Positions 8,990 through 17,014 of a stretch of 64,000 nt of DNA are shown here, piece by piece (the first letter of the stretch is position 1; each line of letters opens with the position of its first letter). The stretch covers positions 1-64,000 of the forward strand of contig NZ_JAOASI010000076.1 of assembly GCF_025210165.1 (NCBI RefSeq). The letters run 5' to 3'. The translations under genes and the position numbers were made by a program. Under the pieces are notes generated by a model, which did not search any database, had not been told where the DNA came from, and worked only from the letters and a program-made list of their open reading frames with translations. Source of the stretch: Tepidibacter sp. Lineage in GTDB: Bacteria > Bacillota > Clostridia > Peptostreptococcales > Peptostreptococcaceae.

Positions 8990-9235
8990 ATGACTAGTAA
9001 TTTAGGAAAAAATATTGAAAAACATTTTAAGGCTGCAAGAGAAGATGGTATAAATAAGGGTATAAAGCAAGGCATAAAACAAGGCATAAAACAAGGCATA
9101 AAACAAGAAAAAATAGAAACAGCTAAAAATTTATTAAATTTAGGTATGGATATTGATCTAGTAAAACAAGCTACAAAACTATCTGAAAAAGAGATATACG
9201 ATTTGAAAGAAGAAATAGATAAAGATAAAAATTAG
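8990..9235 (+). CDS. Rpn-type nuclease C-terminal fragment with GIKQ repeats
   Basis: 81 residues: a charged helix, then the four-residue repeat GINK-GIKQ-GIKQ-GIKQ-GIKQ, then a tail like LLNLGMDIDLVKQATKLS. That tail is typical of the C-terminus of Rpn (PD-(D/E)XK, recombination-promoting nuclease) family proteins, whose catalytic domain is missing here. The ATG at 8990 has a good GGAGG site 8 bases upstream; an in-frame GTG at 8933 has none. A TATAAT box lies at about 8919-8924. Probably a stand-alone remnant; it may or may not be expressed. Confidence 0.55.
   Translation: MTSNLGKNIEKHFKAAREDGINKGIKQGIKQGIKQGIKQEKIETAKNLLNLGMDIDLVKQATKLSEKEIYDLKEEIDKDKN
9047..9106 (+). repeat. Five 12-base tandem repeats
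   Basis: Units at 9047, 9059, 9071, 9083 and 9095; the last three are identical (GGCATAAAACAA) and the first two differ by a few bases. They are in frame and encode GIKQ/GINK. Copy number may vary between strains by slippage. Confidence 0.9.
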
Positions 9236-9329
9236 ATTTCAAGATACTTATAGCATTTGATTTACTGGGTTGCGAGAGTATATATGAGTATCATAAGAAT
9301 GATAATTTAAAAAGATTTATATAAATTAA

Positions 9330-9372
9330 AAGAGCCGTGGCTATAAGATTAATATCTTGAGCCACGGCTCTT
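9330..9372. terminator. Strong hairpin, likely bidirectional terminator
   Basis: Perfect 13-base stem AAGAGCCGTGGCT / AGCCACGGCTCTT with an inner AAGAT/ATCTT extension. The high GC content stands out in this AT-rich DNA. T-rich tracts on both sides are short. Confidence 0.7.
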
Positions 9373-9505
9373 ACATTAAGGTTAATTTACAGCATATCTA
9401 AAAAAGAGCAAGGAGAATGGATAGAATGAAGATAATTTAACTGAATTAATAAAATTATTAAACTGGAATTTACCGGATGATGAAATAAAAAATTCTATTA
9501 ATGAA

Positions 9506-9871
9506 TTGCTTTTAATAGATAAAGAAAAAGTTGAACTTTTACTACAGCCAATTGATAAATGTTATTGGGAAAATTCAGCAATAGTTTTAAATAAAATAGG
9601 ATATCCACATAATAAATTAGCAATATCAGGGTTGTTAGAATGGCTACAAGATATGAATTGGCCAGGAGCTATGACAGCTAGAAAAACACTTATGAATATT
9701 GATAAGAAAATACTTATTCCCTATATTGAAGATAGCTTAAGCAAAGCTAAAAATGAAAATGATACAATATGGATAACAGAGATAAAAGAGTTAGTAGAAG
9801 ATATGAATATATCAGAAATAGATTTCTTAAATGAAAATATATATGAAATAATAAGTTTAAGTGAGTGGTAG
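9506..9871 (+). CDS. DUF5071-family protein, 5' end apparently frameshifted
   Basis: The readable part (121 residues from a TTG) contains GLLEWLQDMNWPGAM, a hallmark of DUF5071 proteins (small helical-repeat, function unknown). The same frame stays open upstream to about 9425 and encodes DNLTELIKLLNWNLPDDE, which looks like the true N-terminus, but has no start codon. An ATG with a good AAGGAG site sits at 9426 in another frame, so one base appears to be missing or gained around 9428-9430. Either the gene is a recent pseudogene or translation begins at an internal TTG. Confidence 0.6.
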   Translation: MLLIDKEKVELLLQPIDKCYWENSAIVLNKIGYPHNKLAISGLLEWLQDMNWPGAMTARKTLMNIDKKILIPYIEDSLSKAKNENDTIWITEIKELVEDMNISEIDFLNENIYEIISLSEW

Positions 9872-9966
9872 TATATATCATTAAAAATAGATGTGTATGG
9901 AATTATACTGTATAATATCTTATATAGGGATAGAATAAGTTATATTAGAGATTGGAGGGTGATCTT

Positions 9967-11577
9967 GTGAGTGAGAATAAGAGAAAAAAGCTTCCAATAG
10001 GTGAAGATAATTTTAAGAAATTAATAGAAGGTGGATATTATTTTGTTGATAAGAGTGAATTTATAATAGATATACTAAGAGAGGATAGTTCTGTTGTTTT
10101 AATAACTAGACCTAGAAGATTTGGTAAGACTTTAAATATAAGTATGTTGAAGTATTTTCTAGATATAAGTCAAGATTACAGATACTTATTTAAAGACTTA
10201 AAAATATCTAAAAGACAAACAAAAGATATAGAAGATATGAGAAATAATACACCTATAATATATTTAACTTTCAAAGATTGTAAATCAATTGATAAAGATG
10301 GTTTGATAAATAGTATTCAGAATGAAATAGTAAGGGAATGTACTAAATTATTTACATCAGAAGAAATAAAACTGTATGAATTAGATAAACTTATAAATAC
10401 AACAAAAGATTTAAAGTATGCAATAGTAAATATGAGTAAAGCTTTATATACAAAGTATAATAAAGAGGTAGTTGTATTAATAGATGAATATGATACACCT
10501 ATTCTAAGTGCATATGAATACGGATACTATAGAGATTTGTTACCTTTTTTCTCGGTGTTATATGGTTCGGGTTTAAAAGGAAATGAATATTTAAAGAGAG
10601 CTCTTTTAACAGGTATAAATAGAGTAGCCAAAAATAATATATTTTCTGGTTTAAATAATTTAACTGTATACACAGTAAATTCATCTAAGTTTTCAAATAG
10701 ATTTGGATTAGTAGAAAGAGAAGTAAAAAAATTATTTAAGCATTTTGGAATAGATTATTCTTTAGAGATTAAAAAGTATTATAACGGATATAAATTTGGA
10801 AGTAATAGAGTATTCAATCCTTGGTCAATATTAAGCTACATTCATAAATCAAGTTTAGATCCTTATTGGGTAAATACTGCTAACCCTGAAATATTAAAAG
10901 ATAAGATACTAAACTTGGGAGAAGATGCTATAGTTTTATTGAATGATGTTTTATTAAAAGACAGTGTATTAATTAATTATGATGTAGATAATATGATATT
11001 TGAAGAATCAAACTTAGACACTTTTATAGGGCTCATGGTCAATTCTGGATATTTAACTGTAGAACAAAAAATTTCTTATAATGAAGGTTATATTAAAATA
11101 CCAAATGAAGAAGTAAGAATAGCAATAAATAAATTATTAAATTCTTGCTTACTTTCAGATGGTAGAAGTACTATAACTAAAATGAGACAATCTTTAATAA
11201 ATCAGGATTTTGACATGTTTAATAAAATACTAGAAAAAATGTTAATAGATAACTTTAGTTATCATGATATGAAAGAATATGCCTATCATGTGTTTATGAA
11301 TACTCTTATGCTAAATATTACAGATATATATGCTCTACATTCAAATTTAGAAATGGGATTAGGTAGAAGTGATATTTATTTAAAACCTAAAATATCTGGA
11401 TTAAAACCTATAATATTTGAGCTTAAAAAGTCTAAGTATGATAAAGATTTACAAAGAGATGCTCAAGAAGGACTTAATCAAATAAGTAAGAAAAAGTACG
11501 ATTATGATATTAAGGATTGTGTTCATATAGGTATGGCTTTTTATGGTAAGACTGTATGCATGGCTAGAAAAGTTTAG
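9967..11577 (+). CDS. ATP-binding protein, AAA-ATPase-like plus PD-(D/E)XK nuclease domain (DUF1703 type)
   Basis: 536 residues. The N-terminal AAA-ATPase-like domain has LPIGEDNFKKL at the start, a P-loop-like TRPRRFGKT (near 50-58) and Walker B VVLIDEYDTP (near 170). The C-terminal domain has GRSDIYLKP followed by FELKKSK, fitting the D...ExK core of a PD-(D/E)XK nuclease. These proteins occur in many copies in clostridial and Bacteroides genomes. Their role is unproven; a defence or mobile-element function is often suspected. The GTG start at 9967 is placed 8 bases after GGAGGG. It stands alone in a region that also holds an Rpn remnant. Confidence 0.8.
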   Translation: MSENKRKKLPIGEDNFKKLIEGGYYFVDKSEFIIDILREDSSVVLITRPRRFGKTLNISMLKYFLDISQDYRYLFKDLKISKRQTKDIEDMRNNTPIIYLTFKDCKSIDKDGLINSIQNEIVRECTKLFTSEEIKLYELDKLINTTKDLKYAIVNMSKALYTKYNKEVVVLIDEYDTPILSAYEYGYYRDLLPFFSVLYGSGLKGNEYLKRALLTGINRVAKNNIFSGLNNLTVYTVNSSKFSNRFGLVEREVKKLFKHFGIDYSLEIKKYYNGYKFGSNRVFNPWSILSYIHKSSLDPYWVNTANPEILKDKILNLGEDAIVLLNDVLLKDSVLINYDVDNMIFEESNLDTFIGLMVNSGYLTVEQKISYNEGYIKIPNEEVRIAINKLLNSCLLSDGRSTITKMRQSLINQDFDMFNKILEKMLIDNFSYHDMKEYAYHVFMNTLMLNITDIYALHSNLEMGLGRSDIYLKPKISGLKPIIFELKKSKYDKDLQRDAQEGLNQISKKKYDYDIKDCVHIGMAFYGKTVCMARKV

Positions 11578-11664
11578 AAAGTAGATAAATTTAGATTTAA
11601 TAAGTAATGTACCTTTAAGCTATAGAAAAAATTATATTTTCATTACCAAAATGGATAATACTCA

Positions 11665-11697
11665 AATAACCTAAAGAAGTAGATTCTTTAGGTTATT
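11665..11697. terminator. Bidirectional terminator between convergent genes
   Basis: Stem AATAACCTAAAGAA / TTCTTTAGGTTATT with T runs on both strands. It serves the DUF1703 gene (plus) and the aldolase gene (minus), whose stop it overlaps. Confidence 0.85.
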
Positions 11698-12382
11698 TTT
11701 TGTGTAGGTTATACATAATCATCTTCTTATCTCCATATATTTTTTCCCAATCATGTATAAATTTATCAACACTCCAATCAGTAAGAGGGTGTTTTAGTAA
11801 ATCATCTATTAAATCAGGATTAGCTGTGATTGAATGTCCGCCAACTAATGCTACATTATGTATTTGTTGAACATTTTTAAAAGAAGCTGCTAAAACTTTT
11901 GTATCTAAATTATAATTATTTAATAATAGTACTATTTCTTTAACAACATTAAATCCATCACAAGATATATTATCTATTCTATTTACATAGGGTGCAACAT
12001 AATGCGCACCAGCTACAGCTGCCATAAGTGCTTGTTGAGGTGTAAATATTGCTGTGGCAGTAATTTTCATTCCTTTAGATTTTAGAATTTTTATAGCTTT
12101 TATACCTTCAGGTATAACGGGAATTTTAATATATAGATTTCCTCCAATAACTTCTTTAAGAAACTCTGCTTCTTTAATCATAGTTTCTGCATTAGTACTA
12201 AGCGTTTGTACATGAAGCATAGATTCATCTCCAATTACATTTCTAATATCTCGCAGAATCTCCAAATAATCCCTATTTTCGTTAGAGATAATAGTTGGGT
12301 TTGTGGTAACTCCACTTATAGGGTAAAGTTCGTATAATCTAGCAATTGCTTTTATATCTGCAGTGTCTAAGAAATATTTCAT
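11693..12382 (-). CDS. Fructose-6-phosphate aldolase (FSA/TalC-like)
   Basis: 229-residue TIM-barrel class I aldolase of the small transaldolase family. Asp6, Asn28 and the Schiff-base lysine Lys86 (YIKIPV) are present. Residue 59 is Gln (HVQTLS); true transaldolases have Glu here, while fructose-6-phosphate aldolases have Gln. APYVNRID supplies the FSA-type Tyr. It should cleave or form fructose 6-phosphate from dihydroxyacetone and glyceraldehyde 3-phosphate. Monocistronic, with its own terminator. The FSA-versus-transaldolase call rests on these residues only. Confidence 0.8.
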   Translation of the reverse strand: MKYFLDTADIKAIARLYELYPISGVTTNPTIISNENRDYLEILRDIRNVIGDESMLHVQTLSTNAETMIKEAEFLKEVIGGNLYIKIPVIPEGIKAIKILKSKGMKITATAIFTPQQALMAAVAGAHYVAPYVNRIDNISCDGFNVVKEIVLLLNNYNLDTKVLAASFKNVQQIHNVALVGGHSITANPDLIDDLLKHPLTDWSVDKFIHDWEKIYGDKKMIMYNLHKK

Positions 12383-12534
12383 TTACATCACTCCTTATTT
12401 TTTAATTGAGTTATTTAATTCTACAAATATAGTACTATAGATTAAATATATTTGAAATAGATATATACCAAAGTTGATTATATTTTATGGGAATATAAGG
12501 TTAGGATTGATTTTAATGGTTTGAAAGATGTTAT

Positions 12535-12563
12535 TTGACAAAACAAATAATATTTGATAACAT
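12535..12563 (+). promoter_or_regulatory. Sigma-A-type promoter of the TetR-ABC unit
   Basis: TTGACA at 12535-12540, a 17-base spacer, then TAACAT at 12558-12563. The -10 box lies inside the left arm of the palindrome at 12554-12590, so repressor bound there would block polymerase. Confidence 0.6.
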
Positions 12564-12590
12564 TGTTATGAAACATAACGATGTTATCAA
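12554..12590. promoter_or_regulatory. Palindromic operator, probably for the adjacent TetR regulator
   Basis: TTGATAACATTGTTATG, three bases, then CATAACGATGTTATCAA: 17-base arms with one mismatch. It overlaps the -10 box and ends two bases before the ribosome binding site of the regulator gene. Size and place fit TetR autoregulation. Confidence 0.8.
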
Positions 12591-12604
12591 AGAGGAGTGA
12601 AAGG

Positions 12605-13210
12605 ATGAGTTATAGCTCAAAACTTACGTATAAGTCGATATTAAAATGTGCCAAGGAAGAGTTTTTGGATAAAGGATTTCAGAAAGCTAGTATGAGAAAA
12701 ATAGCTCAAAGAGCTAATGTAACTACGGGTGCTATGTATAATTATTTTAAAAATAAAGAAATTTTATTTGATGAATTAGTAAAAAAAGAAGCTAATGAGC
12801 TTATTGAGCATTTTAAAGAAGAACATGATAAGTGTGATAAAATTAAGTCTTACAAGGATGATAATGCTTATGAAGAGATAAGTAGTAGTACAGACAGTGT
12901 GTTGGATTATATTTATGATAACTTTGAAATAATTAAGCTTATAGTTTGCTGTTCTCAAGGAACTAAGTATGAAAACTTTGTTGAAGAACTTATTGATATA
13001 GAAGAATTGGCAACAAGAAAAACACTTATTAAATCTGGATTTGAGATAAAACCAAAGGATGATTTTTTTATTCATGTTATGGCTTCATCAGGTATGTATA
13101 ACACCTTTGAGGCTGTTAAACATGATTTATCAAAAGAAGATGCTATGCATTATATGAATAAAATAAAGCATTTCTATTATGCTGGATGGAATGAAATTTT
13201 GGATTTATAG
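12605..13210 (+). CDS. TetR/AcrR-family transcriptional regulator
   Basis: 201 residues with an N-terminal TetR helix-turn-helix (about 10-55: FQKASMRKIAQRANVTTGAMYNYF) and a divergent ligand-binding C-terminal domain. The ATG at 12605 is chosen because GAGGAG lies 7 bases before it; an in-frame ATG at 12581 falls inside the operator palindrome. It stands directly ahead of two ABC half-exporter genes and likely represses itself and them until a toxic substrate binds. Confidence 0.88.
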   Translation: MSYSSKLTYKSILKCAKEEFLDKGFQKASMRKIAQRANVTTGAMYNYFKNKEILFDELVKKEANELIEHFKEEHDKCDKIKSYKDDNAYEEISSSTDSVLDYIYDNFEIIKLIVCCSQGTKYENFVEELIDIEELATRKTLIKSGFEIKPKDDFFIHVMASSGMYNTFEAVKHDLSKEDAMHYMNKIKHFYYAGWNEILDL

Positions 13211-13291
13211 CATAAGAATACGCTTATTTTTTTGGAATACAGCGATAATGATTATTTATATCAAATATAAAAAATTGAATGAGGTGAAATA

Positions 13292-15079
13292 ATGAATCAA
13301 AAAAAATCTTTATTATCAAATTTATTTGCTTTTGCAGGAAGACATAAGTATTTGACTATAATGGGTATGATTTTGTCTGGAGTAAGTTCAGTTATAAGTA
13401 TTTTTCCTATAGTGTGTATATGGCTTTGTGTTTTAGAAATCTTTAAAAGCTGGCCAAATATAACATCAGCTAGTAATATAACTTATTATGCATGGATGTC
13501 TTTAGCATATTCTATTCTAAGTATGCTTATTTATTTTGCAGCCCTTTTATGCACACACTTTGCAGCTTTTAGGATTGCCAAGAATATGAGAATAAAGAGT
13601 TTAAATCATCTTATGAGATTACCGCTTGGATATTTCAATGCATCAGGAAGTGGTAAACTTAGAAGAGTAGTTGATGAAAGTGCTGGATTGACAGAAACTT
13701 ATCTTGCTCATCAATTGCCAGACTTGGTTGGAGCGATTATAACGCCTATTGCTACTGTTATTATTTTATTCACATTTAATTGGAAATTAGGAATAATTAG
13801 TATTCTTCCAATTGCATTTAGCATCTTATTCTTGATGCAAATGGTAGGACCAAGTCAAGCGGAGGGAATGAAAAATTATCAAAGTGCTTTGGAGAAGATG
13901 AATAATGAAGCAGTTGAATATGTAAGAGGTATACCTGTTGTTAAAACTTTTGGACAAAGTATATTTTCATTTAAGAAATTTTATGAGTCTATTGTAACGT
14001 ATAGAGATTTTGCAGTTAATTATTCAATTCGACTTAGAAATCCTATGTGCTGCTATACAGTTACAATCAATTCAATACCTATATTTTTAGCTTTAGGTGG
14101 AGTAGTTCTAATGACAATGACTTCATCTTATAAAGAGCTACTTATAGATTTTATATTCTATTTATTCTTCACACCTATCTGTTTTAACATGATGAATAAA
14201 ATAATGTGGGTAAGTGAGGAAATAGTTGTAGCATCTGATTCAATTAAAAGAATCAATAACTTGTTAGATGAAAAGCCATTACCTCAAACTAAGCAACCTA
14301 AACACATTGATAATTTTGATATTTGTATTGAAAATGTAGATTTTACTTATCCGAATTCAAACTACAAGGCATTAAAAAATGTTTCAATAAATATAAAGCA
14401 GGGAACAACAACAGCACTTGTAGGACCATCAGGAGGAGGTAAATCAACAACAGCAGCATTAGTTGCTAGATTCTTTGATGTTAATAAAGGAAGAATTACC
14501 ATTGGAGGAGTAGATATAAGAGAAATAAGTGAAGATGAATTAATGGACAATATATCATTTGTATTTCAAAATAATCGCTTATTTAAAGCAAGTATATTAG
14601 AAAATATAAAAAAAGGTAGACCAAATGCTACAATAGATGAAGTAAATAAGGCTATTGAGGGTGCTCATTGTAAGGATATTATTGATAAGTTTGAAAAAGG
14701 GCTAGATACTGTAGTTGGTACAAAAGGTGTGTACTTATCAGGTGGAGAAGCACAAAGAATAGCTCTTGCAAGGGCAATTTTAAAAGATGCCCCTATTATC
14801 TTACTAGATGAAGCAACTGCATTTGCAGACCCTGAAAATGAGTATAAAATACAAAAGGCACTTGAGGCTTTAACAAAAAATAAAACGGTACTTATTATAG
14901 CTCATAGACTCTCAACTATAAAAAATGCGGATAATATACATGTTTTATCAAGTGGAGAACTTGTAGAAACTGGTAAGCATCAAGAGTTGATTGATAAAAA
15001 AGGTGTATATAATGATATGTGGAATGAGTATGAAAAAGCTGCTTCATGGAAATTAAAGGAGGTTGTATATAATGACTAA
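13292..15079 (+). CDS. ABC exporter half, fused permease/ATPase (subunit 1)
   Basis: 595 residues: six-helix type I exporter domain (about 15-310) followed by an ATPase domain (about 340-580) with Walker A GPSGGGKST, Q-loop FQNN, signature LSGGEAQR and Walker B LLDEATAF. The conserved Glu after the Walker B Asp is present. It pairs with the next gene to form a heterodimer. Multidrug, lipid, peptide or siderophore-type export are all possible; the TetR neighbour favours efflux. Ribosome binding site GAGGTGA. Confidence 0.88.
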   Translation: MNQKKSLLSNLFAFAGRHKYLTIMGMILSGVSSVISIFPIVCIWLCVLEIFKSWPNITSASNITYYAWMSLAYSILSMLIYFAALLCTHFAAFRIAKNMRIKSLNHLMRLPLGYFNASGSGKLRRVVDESAGLTETYLAHQLPDLVGAIITPIATVIILFTFNWKLGIISILPIAFSILFLMQMVGPSQAEGMKNYQSALEKMNNEAVEYVRGIPVVKTFGQSIFSFKKFYESIVTYRDFAVNYSIRLRNPMCCYTVTINSIPIFLALGGVVLMTMTSSYKELLIDFIFYLFFTPICFNMMNKIMWVSEEIVVASDSIKRINNLLDEKPLPQTKQPKHIDNFDICIENVDFTYPNSNYKALKNVSINIKQGTTTALVGPSGGGKSTTAALVARFFDVNKGRITIGGVDIREISEDELMDNISFVFQNNRLFKASILENIKKGRPNATIDEVNKAIEGAHCKDIIDKFEKGLDTVVGTKGVYLSGGEAQRIALARAILKDAPIILLDEATAFADPENEYKIQKALEALTKNKTVLIIAHRLSTIKNADNIHVLSSGELVETGKHQELIDKKGVYNDMWNEYEKAASWKLKEVVYND

Positions 15080-16817
15080 AACATTTAAAAAAACCTTTGC
15101 TTTAAGCGATCAAGGAGCAAAAGATTTAACAAGTGCATCTATAGCTTGCTTTTTGATGAATATAGCTATTATGGGAACTGTAGGTATATTATATATGTTT
15201 TTAAAAGAATCAATAATTCCAATACTAGAGGGTAAAACTCCAGAGTATAATTTATTAAGTTACTTTATATACAGTGCTGTTATATTAACTGTTTTGTACA
15301 TTTGTATATACAGACAATATAATTCAACCTTTATAGCTTCGTATAAGGAAAGTGCTAATAAACGTATAGGATTAGGTGAAAAGTTAAAATTATTGCCATT
15401 ATCATTCTTTGGAAAGAAAGATCTTTCAGATTTAACAACTACTATTATGACTGATACTGCTGGACTAGAAACTGCATTTTCACACTTTATACCACAATTA
15501 TTTGGGGCTGTAGCATCTACATGTATTGTAAGTGTAAGCTTGTTGTTTTTTAACTTAAAGATGGCTCTTTCGTTAATCTGGGTTATACCAGTATCGTTTT
15601 TACTAGTGATTTTAACAAAGAAATTTCAAGAAAGATTCAATTTGAAGAATAAAGCGATACAACTTGTATATGCGGATGGGATTCAAGAAAGTATTGATAA
15701 TGTTAAAGATATTAAGGCTAATAATCAGATTGAAGCACATATGAAAATGATGGATGAAAAATTGACTGCATTTGAAAAGCAGGCGATAAAAACAGAGGTT
15801 GTTACTGGTATATTTATTACAGCAGCTCAGATGGTTTTAAAAATAGGAGTAACTACATCTGTGATTATGGGAGTAAGTTTAGTATTAAAAAATGAAATGG
15901 ATATTTTTACTTTTATTGTATTTATGATGGTTGCAACTAGGATATTTGATCCGTTGAATAATGCTTTAATCAATCTAGCTGCCATATACGGTGCTTCAAT
16001 TAAAGTCAATAGAATGAAGTTAATTGAAAATCATGAAATTCAAAGCGGAAATAAATGTAGTGATTATAAGGGATGGGATATTGAGTTTAATAATGTTAAA
16101 TTTTCATATAATGAAGATACATCTGTTTTAAATGGGGTATCATTCGTAGCTAAACAAGGAGAAGTTACAGCACTTGTTGGACCATCAGGTGGAGGAAAAT
16201 CTACAGTAGCAAAATTAGCTTCACGCTTTTGGGATATTGATAAAGGAAGTATAACTCTTGGAGGTATAGATATTAAAGAAGTTGAACCAGAAGATTTGAT
16301 GAAGCAGTATTCGATTGTTTTCCAAGATGTAATGCTTTTTAATAATACGGTCATGGAAAATATAAGAATTGGGAAAAAAGATGCAACAGACGAGGAAGTT
16401 TATGCAGTTGCAAAGGCTGCAAGATGTGATGTTTTCATTAATCAAATGGAAAATGGATATCAAACTCTTATAGGAGAGAATGGTTGTACATTATCAGGAG
16501 GCGAAAGACAGAGATTATCTATAGCTAGAGCCCTTTTAAAGGATGCACCTGTAGTACTTCTAGATGAAGCAACAGCTTCACTTGATATTGAGAATGAATC
16601 ATTAATTCAAGAAGCCATTTCTCGTCTTATAAAAGATAAAACAGTTATTGTTATTGCTCATAGAATGAGAACTATTGCAAGTGCTGATAATATTGTAGTT
16701 TTAGAAAATGGCAAGGTTGTTGAGCAAGGAAAGCACAGTAAGTTGATAGATAATAATAAATTGTACAAAAAAATGTTAGACCTACAAGTAAAAAGTAAGG
16801 ATTGGGTACTGGATTAG
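15072..16817 (+). CDS. ABC exporter half, fused permease/ATPase (subunit 2)
   Basis: 581 residues with the same layout as the preceding subunit. ATPase motifs: Walker A GPSGGGKST, FQDV Q-loop, LSGGERQR signature, LLDEATAS Walker B. The ATG at 15072 lies 8 bases inside the end of the previous gene and follows AAAGGAGG, so the two are translationally coupled. A terminator follows at 16821-16860, closing the TetR-ABC-ABC unit. Confidence 0.88.
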   Translation: MTKTFKKTFALSDQGAKDLTSASIACFLMNIAIMGTVGILYMFLKESIIPILEGKTPEYNLLSYFIYSAVILTVLYICIYRQYNSTFIASYKESANKRIGLGEKLKLLPLSFFGKKDLSDLTTTIMTDTAGLETAFSHFIPQLFGAVASTCIVSVSLLFFNLKMALSLIWVIPVSFLLVILTKKFQERFNLKNKAIQLVYADGIQESIDNVKDIKANNQIEAHMKMMDEKLTAFEKQAIKTEVVTGIFITAAQMVLKIGVTTSVIMGVSLVLKNEMDIFTFIVFMMVATRIFDPLNNALINLAAIYGASIKVNRMKLIENHEIQSGNKCSDYKGWDIEFNNVKFSYNEDTSVLNGVSFVAKQGEVTALVGPSGGGKSTVAKLASRFWDIDKGSITLGGIDIKEVEPEDLMKQYSIVFQDVMLFNNTVMENIRIGKKDATDEEVYAVAKAARCDVFINQMENGYQTLIGENGCTLSGGERQRLSIARALLKDAPVVLLDEATASLDIENESLIQEAISRLIKDKTVIVIAHRMRTIASADNIVVLENGKVVEQGKHSKLIDNNKLYKKMLDLQVKSKDWVLD

Positions 16818-16820
16818 GAA

Positions 16821-16860
16821 AAAATAAGACCTATTGATATAAAATAGGTCTTATTTTTTT
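16821..16860 (+). terminator. Terminator after the ABC exporter
   Basis: AAATAAGACCTATT pairs with AATAGGTCTTATTT, followed by a run of T. Confidence 0.88.
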
Positions 16861-17014
16861 CAAGATGATTTGGTACATCTATTGTGCTTAAGTAATTTTT
16901 GTAATAAGCTATTTATAGATAAAGCTCTAAATACTTAGACACTGATAAATCAAACTTATTTTAATTCTCATGAACAATTAGGTATTTAATATTATATTTT
17001 AAAAGGAGGAAAAT

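Noticed and set aside
9047..9106. Short regular repeats considered as a CRISPR array
   Set aside because: Units are 12 bases with no spacers and are in-frame coding.
13292..16817. Naming the ABC pair as a specific siderophore or multidrug exporter
   Set aside because: Motifs prove only a heterodimeric type I exporter; no substrate-specific marker or neighbour supports a finer call.
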